64,000 nt of DNA from the NCBI RefSeq assembly GCF_001189245.1, contig NZ_LFIQ01000051.1:170203-234202 (forward strand), in the 5' to 3' direction. Position 1 is the stretch's first letter. Each line of letters begins with the position of its first letter. The DNA comes from Bradyrhizobium pachyrhizi (GTDB taxonomy: Bacteria; Pseudomonadota; Alphaproteobacteria; Rhizobiales; Xanthobacteraceae). The notes beneath the pieces are model-generated. The model searched no databases and was not told where the DNA came from. It saw only the letters and a list, made by a program, of their open reading frames with translations. Positions 27,231 to 34,982 of the stretch are shown here, piece after piece. The translations under genes were made by a program, and so were the position numbers.

Positions 27231-27968
27231 GTGCTGCGTCTCCTGTCATTCACGCTGTTCATCGCGACCTGGTGGATCGCCTCGCTGCTGATCGGCGATG
27301 CGAAACTGCCGGCGCCGCCGGCGGTGCTGTCGGTGCTCGTCGCCGAAGCCCGATCGGGCGCGTTGTTCATCAATCTCGGCGCAACCCTGGCCCGGGTCGC
27401 GCTGGCCTTCACCCTTGCCATGGCGCTCGGCTCGGCGATCGGCTATCTGATGGGCCGCGTCTCGCTTGCCAATCGCCTTGGCGATCCCTGGCTGATCCTG
27501 CTGCTCAATTTGCCGGCGCTCGTCGTCATCGTGCTCGCCTACATCTGGGCCGGGCTGACCGAGGTCGCGGCAATCGCAGCCATCGCCATCAACAAACTGC
27601 CGACCGCCGTCGTCACCCTGCGCGAAGGCGCCCGCGCGCTCGACCCTGCGCTCGACGAAATGGCGACGGCGTTCGCCTTTCCGCGCGGCCGCGCCTTCCG
27701 CCATGTGATCCTGCCGCAGCTTGCGCCCTACATTGCGGCCGCTGCACGCTCCGGGCTCTCGCTGGTCTGGAAGATCGTCCTGGTCGCCGAATATCTCGGC
27801 CGGCCGAACGGCGTCGGCTTCGAGATCGGCGTCGCCTTCCAGCTGTTCGACATCCCCTTGCTGCTCGCCTATTCGCTGAGCTTTGCCGCAGTCGTGCTCG
27901 TCATCGAGACCCTGCTGGTGCAGCCGTTTGAAACCAGGCTAACGCGGTGGCGGCTCCGTGCAGCTTGA
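27231..27968 (+). CDS. NitT/SsuA-type ABC transporter permease
   Basis: The 245-residue membrane protein starts with GTG and has six hydrophobic segments. The binding-protein-dependent transport signature EMATAFAFPRGRAFRHVILPQ (EAA loop) lies near residue 145-160, then a segment with KIVLVAEYLGRPNGVGFEIG. It overlaps the ATPase start by 11 bases and follows the binding protein by 2 bases, so the three are co-translated as one importer. Confidence 0.88.
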   Translation: MLRLLSFTLFIATWWIASLLIGDAKLPAPPAVLSVLVAEARSGALFINLGATLARVALAFTLAMALGSAIGYLMGRVSLANRLGDPWLILLLNLPALVVIVLAYIWAGLTEVAAIAAIAINKLPTAVVTLREGARALDPALDEMATAFAFPRGRAFRHVILPQLAPYIAAAARSGLSLVWKIVLVAEYLGRPNGVGFEIGVAFQLFDIPLLLAYSLSFAAVVLVIETLLVQPFETRLTRWRLRAA

Positions 27969-28668
27969 GGTCAATATCACCGGCAAGAGCTTTGCGAGCG
28001 CGGCCGGGAAGCGGCACGACGTGCTCGACAACGTCACCTTCACGCTGAACGCCGGCGAGGTCGGCGTGCTGTTCGGCCCGTCAGGCTGCGGCAAGAGCAC
28101 CCTGCTCCGGATCCTCGCCGGGCTCGACGCCAACTACCAGGGCCATGTCACGCGATCGCCGGGCATGCGCCTTGGCATGGTCTTCCAGGAGCCGCGGCTG
28201 CTGCCCTGGCGCACGGTCGAGGAGAATGTGCGGCTGGCCGCGCCGCATGTCGGCGACAGCACGCTCTCTGCGCTGTTCGAGGTGCTCGAACTGGGCGCGC
28301 ACCGCAACCATTTTCCCGCGGAGCTGTCGCTCGGCCTCGCCCGCCGCGTCGCGCTGGCCCGCGCCTTCGCCATCGAGCCCGATTTCCTGATCCTCGATGA
28401 GCCGCTGGCCTCGCTCGACAATGCGCTCGCGGGGCGGCTGCGCGACCAGGTCGCAACGCTGGTGGCCAGCCGGAAAATGATGACCTTGCTCGTCACCCAC
28501 GATCTCGACGACGCGGTTCGCCTCGGCGATCGCCTGTTCTTCCTGTCGTCGCGGCCGGCCCGAATCCTTCACGTCGAGACCATCGCCGCACCACGCGCGA
28601 CGCGCGGCGAGCCCGAGATCGACGAAATCAAGCGGCAACTCTCACAGTTGGACCTTGCAAATATGTGA
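27958..28668 (+). CDS. NitT/SsuA-type ABC transporter ATP-binding protein
   Basis: The 236-residue ATPase starts with GTG and has Walker A GPSGCGKST (near 41-49), Q-loop VFQEPRLLPWRTV, a signature segment SLGLARRVALARA in which the usual LSGGQ reads LSLGL, and Walker B FLILDEPLASLD with switch TH in LLVTHD. Degenerate signatures of this type are common in the SsuB/TauB group. It energises the permease it overlaps. Confidence 0.88.
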   Translation: MQLEVNITGKSFASAAGKRHDVLDNVTFTLNAGEVGVLFGPSGCGKSTLLRILAGLDANYQGHVTRSPGMRLGMVFQEPRLLPWRTVEENVRLAAPHVGDSTLSALFEVLELGAHRNHFPAELSLGLARRVALARAFAIEPDFLILDEPLASLDNALAGRLRDQVATLVASRKMMTLLVTHDLDDAVRLGDRLFFLSSRPARILHVETIAAPRATRGEPEIDEIKRQLSQLDLANM

Positions 28669-28708
28669 GACGCCGTCATCCTTGGACGAAGCATAAAGGA
28701 GAGGCTGG

Positions 28709-29062
28709 ATGTCGCGCGCGTTGATCGCTGTTGGTGTTGCGTTGCTTGTGCTGCCGGTGACAGTGTTCGCTCAAAGCAAGGGCAAAGGCATTCGGCTGTG
28801 GAATCTGACCAGCGCCACGATTTCGAGCTTTGAGTTGTCGCCGGCAGGCAAGAACGAGTGGGGTCCCAACCAGACGCTCAACGACAAGGACAAGGAAGTC
28901 GACCATGACGAGCGCCTGCGGGTCACCGGCGTCGAGCCCGGCCGCTACGACGCGAAGGTCGGCTACAGCGGCGCCAGGCAGTGCTTCGTTCGCGACATCG
29001 AGATCAAGGCCGACGCCGTGTTCTCGGTATCCGACAAGGATCTGAAGGACTGCAACAAATAG
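28709..29062 (+). CDS. Small exported protein of unknown function
   Basis: The 117-residue protein has a signal peptide (1-21, to VFAQ) and a short beta-rich domain with two cysteines (ARQCFVRD near 92 and LKDCNK at the end). GGAGAGG precedes the start. No family is assigned. It lies 40 bases after the NitT-type transporter operon on the same strand and may be its last gene. Confidence 0.65.
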   Translation: MSRALIAVGVALLVLPVTVFAQSKGKGIRLWNLTSATISSFELSPAGKNEWGPNQTLNDKDKEVDHDERLRVTGVEPGRYDAKVGYSGARQCFVRDIEIKADAVFSVSDKDLKDCNK

Positions 29063-29067
29063 AAACG

Positions 29068-29304
29068 CTAACCCGCCGGCAGCTCGCCGCCCGCGCCGGC
29101 CCGATCGTTGCTGTGCGGATATTCGCAACGCCAGCGCACCGCTGTCCATTTCGGATGTTCGCCGACCCACCGCGCGATGTAAGGCGGCGCGGCCATGGCG
29201 CATTGCTGCAGAGAGCCGTTCCAGTTGAACACCAGATGCTGCTCCTCGCAGGTGGCGGGCGACAGCACGGCACATACCGTGACGATCAGATCAATCGGGT
29301 TCAT
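29068..29304 (-). CDS. Small cysteine-rich protein, conserved in appearance, function unknown
   Basis: The 78-residue protein has a hydrophobic start (MNPIDLIVTVCAVLSP) and four cysteines (VCAV, ATCEE, QQCAM, WRCEY) with the phrase IARWVGEHPKWTAVRW. I recall closely similar short proteins from Rhizobiales quinoprotein clusters but know no function. It lies 117 bases downstream of the barrel-type gene on the same strand, in the pqqA/lanmodulin run. Confidence 0.6.
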   Translation of the reverse strand: MNPIDLIVTVCAVLSPATCEEQHLVFNWNGSLQQCAMAAPPYIARWVGEHPKWTAVRWRCEYPHSNDRAGAGGELPAG

Positions 29305-29421
29305 GCGCGATCCCTAAGCGTGCTCATGCAATAGATAACACGGCGAAATACGTAATCGGCCACGTCCTGGTTTCACAGCCCCGTGACAGGTTGGGGAACC
29401 CGGTCCCAGAGGCTTCACGCT

Positions 29422-30306
29422 CTAGAAGTTCAAACCGTACACCAGCCGCGCCTGATGGCGCTCGAAATTGACGAGGTCGAGAGCGGCATTGCTCCCCGCC
29501 CGCTGCCCCCACGCCTGGACGCTCCAGGTCGCGGTCAGGCGTGAACGTTCGGAGAGCTGGAAATAGGCGGTCGGCCCGATGAACAGCGCCTGCCCGGACA
29601 ATTCATCCAGGCCGATTCCCTCGTACTTCCTGAAATAGCGCGCTTCGCCGCCGATCAGGATATCCGGCTTCACCCTGGCCATCAGGCCGAATGCGGCACC
29701 GATGGTGGCATCCTGATCCGCAGCGCCGGTGCGCGGCGTGCGCGTCCATTCCGGCTCATAGCTTAGGTTGAGGGCCGCGATGACAAAATTCGGGATCACC
29801 TCGCGGTCGAACGCGACCGTGAGTTCGGTGCCATAACTACGGACGGCTGCGGCCGTCGTCTCGTCGACGCGATCGGCACGCGTCTCCAGCGCGACCGTCA
29901 TGCCAAAGGGCGCCGCCTCGCGATTCAGAAAGCGATAGCGGAAATCGACCGAGACGCTCTGCCACGACAGCTGGCGCCGATCGTCGAGACCCGGAACGCG
30001 GTTGATGTCGTATGCGCTGAATGACGTTCCGAGCTCGACACGAAAATTCGGCGCGGGCACGAGCTCGAGCTCCATTTCCTGATTGAGCGTGCGATACCGG
30101 CCGCCGTCCTTGGCGAAGCGCCCGGTGGTCTGGCTCTGGAATTCACGCTCGCCGACATTGCCCACGTCGGAGCCGATCATGAAGCCGAAGATGTGCTCGG
30201 TATCAAAGTCCTCGGCATAGGCGCCAGGCGGCAACACCGCCGTGATGCCGGCAATCGCCGCGCACAACGTCCCCGCCCAACGCCCGGTCCTGAGTTTTGG
30301 ATTCAT
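29422..30306 (-). CDS. Candidate outer-membrane beta-barrel protein
   Basis: The 294-residue protein has a signal peptide (to GAYAEDF) followed by alternating amphipathic strands (for example NFRVELGTSFSAYD, LSWQSVSVDFRYRF, MTVALETRAD, RLTATWSVQAWG) and a C-terminal aromatic strand ending YGLNF, the terminal Phe being typical of outer-membrane barrels. It has about eight to twelve strands and no plug or TonB box, so it is not a TonB-dependent receptor. It sits after orphan pqqA, beyond that gene's terminator. A passive channel or structural role is possible. Confidence 0.65.
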   Translation of the reverse strand: MNPKLRTGRWAGTLCAAIAGITAVLPPGAYAEDFDTEHIFGFMIGSDVGNVGEREFQSQTTGRFAKDGGRYRTLNQEMELELVPAPNFRVELGTSFSAYDINRVPGLDDRRQLSWQSVSVDFRYRFLNREAAPFGMTVALETRADRVDETTAAAVRSYGTELTVAFDREVIPNFVIAALNLSYEPEWTRTPRTGAADQDATIGAAFGLMARVKPDILIGGEARYFRKYEGIGLDELSGQALFIGPTAYFQLSERSRLTATWSVQAWGQRAGSNAALDLVNFERHQARLVYGLNF

Positions 30307-30465
30307 CGTCCCCGCACCACCGCCTCAGGCCACACTGTAGGACAAAGCAGCAAGGCCCGCCAATCGCGCAGGTGGTGTCGGTCTCAAGGTCTTGTGGGAA
30401 GGGTATGAGGGAAGCTGGCCGAGCGGCCGCATCAGCGCCCGCAAAAGACACTTTCCACAAAAGAC

Positions 30466-30508
30466 GCCTGCCCGGCTCGATGCAGCGGGCTGCACGAGCC
30501 GGGCAGGC
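30466..30508 (-). terminator. Rho-independent terminator of pqqA
   Basis: A very strong hairpin: gcctgcccggctcg (30466-30479) pairs with cgagccgggcaggc (30495-30508) over 14 bases, extended by tgcag/ctgca above a single unpaired A, with a CGGG loop. On the minus strand it is followed by a TTTT run (within cgtcttttgtgg). It lies 24 bases after the pqqA stop and should end a short pqqA transcript. Confidence 0.85.
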
Positions 30509-30532
30509 TGTCTCGCGTTACTTGTCTTAAGA

Positions 30533-30613
30533 TTACTTGCGCGCTGCGCAGGCGTACATGTTGATTTCCATGCCCACCGGCACTTCGACGATCTTCGGTG
30601 TTTTCCAGGCCAT
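30533..30613 (-). CDS. pqqA: PQQ precursor peptide PqqA (orphan copy)
   Basis: A 26-residue peptide, MAWKTPKIVEVPVGMEINMY then ACAARK, which has the Glu16 and Tyr20 that are cross-linked to make pyrroloquinoline quinone, and the conserved VPVGMEIN surroundings. An AGAAGGAA ribosome-binding site precedes the ATG. PqqA is normally followed by pqqBCDE, but here none of those genes is in the window: the peptide gene stands alone with its own terminator. It therefore supplies substrate for the PQQ enzymes encoded elsewhere, near the genes that use PQQ. Confidence 0.95.
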   Translation of the reverse strand: MAWKTPKIVEVPVGMEINMYACAARK

Positions 30614-30946
30614 TTCCTTCTCCCAAGTCATAAGTTGGCGCAAGCCTCGCGCCGCGCGGCAAGCTAGGACTGCCTTTTCCAGCGCGCAAGCCGGCCGGGT
30701 AAGGACCCGACTTCGCTGCTGGACATGCCGAAGCGGACGACGGCTCGCTAACATCTGCCCGGCATCGGGAACTCCGACACTGATCTGTCGGGCATTTTCC
30801 GGCTGCCGGGCGGCGACGCAACGGCAAGGAGACCCGATTCATCCAGCCGCGTCTTGCCCAAGAGCGAAATCGCAACTTTTTTTTGTTATGCGCGGATTCC
30901 TGCGTCAATATCCGGCAATCCGCCCGGAATGCGCCCGCTAGGCAAG
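30614..30946. promoter_or_regulatory. Intergenic region upstream of pqqA
   Basis: About 333 bases separate the lanmodulin stop from the pqqA start, so pqqA most likely has its own promoter here. An eight-T run at 30878-30885 lies on the plus strand and is not a minus-strand terminator. I see no clear regulator site. Confidence 0.45.
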
Positions 30947-31348
30947 CTATTTGAGCAGGCGCAGCAGGGCCCGGCCGGCGCGCGAGTTCAACTCCTTCGC
31001 ATCCAGCGTTCCGTCATTGTCGGGATCTGCGGCCTTGAAGCGCTGCTCGACGACCGCGAGATATTCGTCGAGCGTCAGAGTGCCGTCGTGATCCGGATCG
31101 GCAGCGGCCAGTTCTTTCGCGGTCAGCCGTCCGCGCAATTCGCGCGCGTCGAGCGTGCCGTCATGGTCGGGATCGAGCTTCGCGAACAGGTCGGCAGCAG
31201 CCTTCTTGGCTTCGGCGAGATCGACCGTACCGTCATTATCAGGATCGAGCATCTTCAGCGCGCCCTTGCGGCCGGATGCCGCCAGGGCGGGCGCCGACAG
31301 AACGGCCATGGCCAAAGTCAGAGCAAGCGATCGGCGCGAAATCATCAT
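30947..31348 (-). CDS. lanM: Lanmodulin homologue (periplasmic EF-hand lanthanide-binding protein)
   Basis: The 133-residue protein has a signal peptide (to ALAAS) and four EF-hands at residues 35-46 (DPDNDGTVDLAE), 59-70 (DPDHDGTLDARE), 84-95 (DPDHDGTLTLDE) and 108-119 (DPDNDGTLDAKE). Every loop has Pro in position 2, the feature that sets lanmodulin apart from calcium EF-hands, and the loop starts are spaced 24, 25 and 24 residues, as I recall for Methylorubrum LanM. EF3 has Thr at position 9, and EF4 starts with Asp where LanM has Asn. It should bind lanthanides in the periplasm. It lies upstream of pqqA in the XoxF/lut island. Confidence 0.9.
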   Translation of the reverse strand: MMISRRSLALTLAMAVLSAPALAASGRKGALKMLDPDNDGTVDLAEAKKAAADLFAKLDPDHDGTLDARELRGRLTAKELAAADPDHDGTLTLDEYLAVVEQRFKAADPDNDGTLDAKELNSRAGRALLRLLK

Positions 31349-31538
31349 TCATCTCCCTTGCGTGCCGCTCCGGCGACGGGGCGAAGCGCGCCACGAAAAG
31401 CGCATCATAACAGCCTTGGCGAACGTTCGACAGCTGGCGCAACGGGCGAGCCCTCGTCGGTTTTCGGGTGGAAAGAGACCTCCCGACCGGTCACCTGTGG
31501 AGCTCCGACGTATAGCACCAGGATGATCGAGGTGAATC

Positions 31539-31784
31539 ATGAGCGACATTTGCAGAAGCGTATTGGGCTGTCTGGTTGTGCTCGGTCTGCTTACGCCCGT
31601 GTCAGCGCAGACCCGGCACCCTGCCCCATCGGCGGAGGCGGTGCAGCAGCGCGTGCTCACCGGTAAGGAGCGGCTCGGCCGCAAATGGACCGACGAGCAG
31701 CGTATCGATAATTGCAATGTGCCGCCGGACAAGCGGGGCGCGAAACCGCGGCCGAGTGTCTGTCCCCCTACGCCGTCCAGCTGA
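31539..31784 (+). CDS. Small exported protein divergent from the lanmodulin gene
   Basis: The 81-residue protein has a signal peptide (to VSAQTRHP) and a polar, basic mature part with two cysteines (DNCNVPPDKRG and SVCPPTPSS). No family is recognised. It starts 190 bases from the lanmodulin start in the opposite direction and lies just ahead of the second PQQ dehydrogenase. Its low complexity makes it a weaker call, but the signal peptide argues that it is real. Confidence 0.55.
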   Translation: MSDICRSVLGCLVVLGLLTPVSAQTRHPAPSAEAVQQRVLTGKERLGRKWTDEQRIDNCNVPPDKRGAKPRPSVCPPTPSS

Positions 31785-32006
31785 CCGTTCGCGCCGCGGC
31801 ATACCGACGGAGCGCTGGTGTAGCGTATTCCACGCGACGGCAAGCCACGAACGCATCTGCGAAAGACCTGACGCTTCCGATCGGTCTTTTGCGGTTAGCG
31901 GGCGCTCGTTCACGTTTTCGTATTGACCCGTTTTGGTTTCAGGCGGATGGTTCCGTCCGCAACGTCAGGAATAGGCGTGCGGAAAAAAGTTCATTGGGAG
32001 GATAGG

Positions 32007-33671
32007 ATGAGACGCATTGCGCTGGCCGCAAGCCTCGTGATTCTTGCATCGTATGGTGCAAGCGCCCAGACCAACGAGCAGTTGGTCAAGGGGGCGACTG
32101 ATACTTCGAACGTTCTCAATTACGGAATGGGTTACAATCTTCAGCGCTTCTCGACGCTGAACCAGATCAACAAGGACACCGTCAAAAATCTGGTGCCGGT
32201 CTGGAATTACAGTTTGAACGACGACCGCAGCGAGGAATCGCAGCCGCTCGTCTACCAGGGCGTCATTTACGTCACCACGCACAACGCCACGATCGCGATC
32301 GACGCCAAATCCGGCAAGCAGATCTGGAAGACCAAGGTCGAGTATCCCGCCGAGACGCCGCGTATCGTCTGCTGCGGCATCATCAATCGCGGTGCCGCGC
32401 TGTATGACGGCAAGGTGTTTCGCACCACGCTCGACGCCAATGTGATCGCGCTCGATGCCAAGACCGGCAAGGAGCTGTGGCGCCAGAAGGCCGCGGATAT
32501 CAAGGAAGGCTACTCGATGACGGTGGCCCCGCTGGTCGCCGACGGCGTCGTGATCACCGGCATCTCGGGCGCCGAGTTCGGCACCCGCGGCTTCATCGAC
32601 GGCTGGGATCCCGCCACCGGCAAGAAGCTCTGGCGTACCTACTCGATCCCGACCCCGGACGAACCCGGTGGCGACACCTGGAAGGGCGACACCTGGAAGC
32701 TGGGTGGCGGCTCGACCTGGATCACCGGCTCCTACGATCCCGAACTGAACACGGTGTATTGGGGCATCGGCAATCCCGGACCGTTCAACTCGGCGGTGCG
32801 TCCCGGCGACAACCTCTACACCTGCTCGGTGCTGGCGCTCGATCCGAAGACCGGCAAGATCAAGTGGCACTACCAGTTCTCGCCGAACAATCCGTTCGAC
32901 TATGACTCGGTGGCCGAGATGGTGCTCGCCGACATGAACGTCGAGGGCAAGCCGACCAAGGTGCTGATGGACGCCAACCGCAACGGCTTCTTCTACGTGC
33001 TCGATCGCACCAACGGGAAGCTGCTCGCGGCCAATCCCTATGTGAACGTCAACTGGGCCACCGGCATCGACATGAAGACCGGACGGCCGATCGAGACCGA
33101 CATCACCAAGGATGCGCGTGAAGGCAAGAAGGTCACGGTCTACCCGTCGATCCTCGGCGGCAAGAACTGGGAGCCGATGTCGTTCAATCCGCAGACCGGC
33201 CTCGCCTACGCCAACACACTCGCGTTCGGCGGCAAGTACAAGGCCGAACCGGTGACGTTCAAGCAGGGCGAATGGTATCTCGGCATGGATCTCACCGATC
33301 CCTGGGAATGGGGCACCGGACCGCGCGGCCATCTGAAGGCGATCGATCCGATGACCGGCAAGGCGAAGTGGGAAGCGCCGAGCGATATCCCGCGCTTCTC
33401 CGGCGTGCTCTCCACCGGTGGCGGCGTGGTGTTCTCCGGTCAGCTGACCGGCGAATTCGAGGCTTTCGACGCCGATACCGGCAAGAAGCTCTGGCAGTTC
33501 CAGACCGGCTCGGGCATCGAGGGACAACCCGTCACCTGGCAACAGGACGGCGTGCAGTACGTCGCCGTCACCTCCGGCTATGGCGGCGTCTATTCGCTGT
33601 TCTCGGGCGACGAGCGGCTTGCCAAGGTCCCACCCGGCGGATCGCTGTGGGTTTTCGCGGTCAAGAACTGA
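32007..33671 (+). CDS. PQQ-dependent alcohol dehydrogenase, probably lanthanide-using
   Basis: The protein has 554 residues from the ATG at 32007, behind a GGGAGGAT ribosome-binding site; the longer frame from 31923 is not used. A signal peptide (1-20) precedes a quinoprotein propeller with adjacent cysteines C122-C123 (VCCGIINRG). Metal ligands by homology are E190, N256, catalytic D298, and D300 two residues on (PFDYDSVAEM), the lanthanide-type extra Asp. It is shorter and divergent from XoxF and closer to the ethanol/general-alcohol type. The next two genes encode its probable cytochrome and accessory protein, forming a three-gene operon. Confidence 0.92.
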   Translation: MRRIALAASLVILASYGASAQTNEQLVKGATDTSNVLNYGMGYNLQRFSTLNQINKDTVKNLVPVWNYSLNDDRSEESQPLVYQGVIYVTTHNATIAIDAKSGKQIWKTKVEYPAETPRIVCCGIINRGAALYDGKVFRTTLDANVIALDAKTGKELWRQKAADIKEGYSMTVAPLVADGVVITGISGAEFGTRGFIDGWDPATGKKLWRTYSIPTPDEPGGDTWKGDTWKLGGGSTWITGSYDPELNTVYWGIGNPGPFNSAVRPGDNLYTCSVLALDPKTGKIKWHYQFSPNNPFDYDSVAEMVLADMNVEGKPTKVLMDANRNGFFYVLDRTNGKLLAANPYVNVNWATGIDMKTGRPIETDITKDAREGKKVTVYPSILGGKNWEPMSFNPQTGLAYANTLAFGGKYKAEPVTFKQGEWYLGMDLTDPWEWGTGPRGHLKAIDPMTGKAKWEAPSDIPRFSGVLSTGGGVVFSGQLTGEFEAFDADTGKKLWQFQTGSGIEGQPVTWQQDGVQYVAVTSGYGGVYSLFSGDERLAKVPPGGSLWVFAVKN

Positions 33672-33684
33672 GCGCGGAGCACAC

Positions 33685-34035
33685 GTGACTGAACGAGTAA
33701 CCCTGTTGACGGCGGCGATCTTCGCCGCCGTCGCTGCGGCGGTGATTATGCTGATCCCCGCCGCCGCACAACAATCAACCGCAATCGACCTTCAGGGTCA
33801 GGCCGACCAGGGCAAGGTCACCTACGCCAAGAACTGCTCGCATTGCCACGGGCCCAACATGGTCAATTCCGGCACCATCACGCCGGACTTGCGCGCGTTT
33901 CCCGACGACAAGACGCGCTTCGTGACCACCGTGAAGCAAGGCAAGAACGGCAAGATGCCGCCCTGGATCGACATCCTGAACGAGCAGGAGATCGCCGACG
34001 TCTGGGCCTTCGTGTCCAGCCGGAGGACCCCATGA
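33685..34035 (+). CDS. Small c-type cytochrome of the second PQQ dehydrogenase
   Basis: The 116-residue protein has a GTG start, a hydrophobic leader (to AAAQQS), one haem site CSHCHG (near residues 51-56) and a likely axial Met in GKMPPWID. It lies 13 bases behind the dehydrogenase gene and overlaps the next gene by ATGA, so it should take electrons from that dehydrogenase in the periplasm. Confidence 0.88.
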   Translation: MTERVTLLTAAIFAAVAAAVIMLIPAAAQQSTAIDLQGQADQGKVTYAKNCSHCHGPNMVNSGTITPDLRAFPDDKTRFVTTVKQGKNGKMPPWIDILNEQEIADVWAFVSSRRTP

Positions 34036-34970
34036 GGGCCCTGCTCGCGGCCGCGGCGTCAGCCCTGCTTCTTGCCATGTCGGCGGCAGCGCATGCCGCC
34101 GACGAACCGCTCAAGGTATGCCTCGACGAGGATTTGCCGCCGCTGTCGGCGCATCATCGCGGCAAGCCCGATGCCGGCTTCGACGTCGCGCTCGCGCAGG
34201 CCATTGCCGAGCGGCTCGGACGGCCGCTCAAGATTCAGTGGTTCGAGAGCAAGCTCGATGAAGATTCGAGCCCCGCGCTCGAAGCCAATGCTCTGCTGTC
34301 GGACGGGCGCTGCTCGCTGGTCGGCGGCTACGCGCTTACCACGGACTCGCTGAAGGCACCCGGCGTCACGACGGCCAAGCTGCCGGACTTCGACGGCGCT
34401 ACCCGCGAGGATCGCCGCCGGCGGATTCCGATCGGCGTGCTGGCGCCAAGCCAACCCTACATCTATTCGCCGATGACCGTTGTCCTCGGTCCCAAGGCCA
34501 AGGACAAGATCAAGGAGCGCAAGATCACCGATATCGGCGATCTCGCCGGCCTTCGCCTGACGATCGAAAGCGGCACGCTGGGCGACGCCATCCTGATGAC
34601 CTTCGACAAGGGAAAGCTGATCGACGACATCACGCACCTCGTTCCGGGGCGCAGCGACCTGTTCGGAGAACTGGAACGCGGCGAATTCGACGCCACGCTG
34701 CTCGACCTGCGCCGCTTCGATGCCTACCGCGCTGAACATCCCGACACCAGGATCACGGCCTCGGGCTACTATTATCCGATCGGCGCCAACCGCGGCTACG
34801 TTGCGCTCGAAACCGACAAAGGACTGCTGGAATCGGTCAACAAGGTCCTCACCGATCTGCAGGCCAAGGGCACCATCGCGGAGCTCGGCAAGGCCGCCGG
34901 CCTCACCTGGCTTCCGCCGCGCGAGCCGATCATCCTCGGCGATGTCTGGCTGAAGATCCTGAACCGGTGA
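34032..34970 (+). CDS. MoxJ-like periplasmic binding protein of the second PQQ dehydrogenase
   Basis: The 312-residue protein has a signal peptide (to AHAADEP) and a type II solute-binding fold (VCLDEDLPPLSAHHRGK at the mature start, then GFDVALAQAIAERLG). It is unlike a transporter partner because no permease or ATPase follows; by position it parallels MoxJ/XoxJ accessory proteins. Its start overlaps the cytochrome stop by four bases. Its stop is close to the convergent flgL stop. Confidence 0.83.
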   Translation: MRALLAAAASALLLAMSAAAHAADEPLKVCLDEDLPPLSAHHRGKPDAGFDVALAQAIAERLGRPLKIQWFESKLDEDSSPALEANALLSDGRCSLVGGYALTTDSLKAPGVTTAKLPDFDGATREDRRRRIPIGVLAPSQPYIYSPMTVVLGPKAKDKIKERKITDIGDLAGLRLTIESGTLGDAILMTFDKGKLIDDITHLVPGRSDLFGELERGEFDATLLDLRRFDAYRAEHPDTRITASGYYYPIGANRGYVALETDKGLLESVNKVLTDLQAKGTIAELGKAAGLTWLPPREPIILGDVWLKILNR

Positions 34971-34982
34971 TGCCGGCGATAG

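Noticed and set aside
28969..29334. Plus-strand frame overlapping the end of the small exported protein and the 78-residue gene
   Set aside because: It is an Arg-rich reading of the opposite strand without a start site or motif.
30871..30890. Poly-T run as a terminator of the lanmodulin gene
   Set aside because: The T run is on the plus strand, reads as A on the transcript, and no hairpin precedes it.
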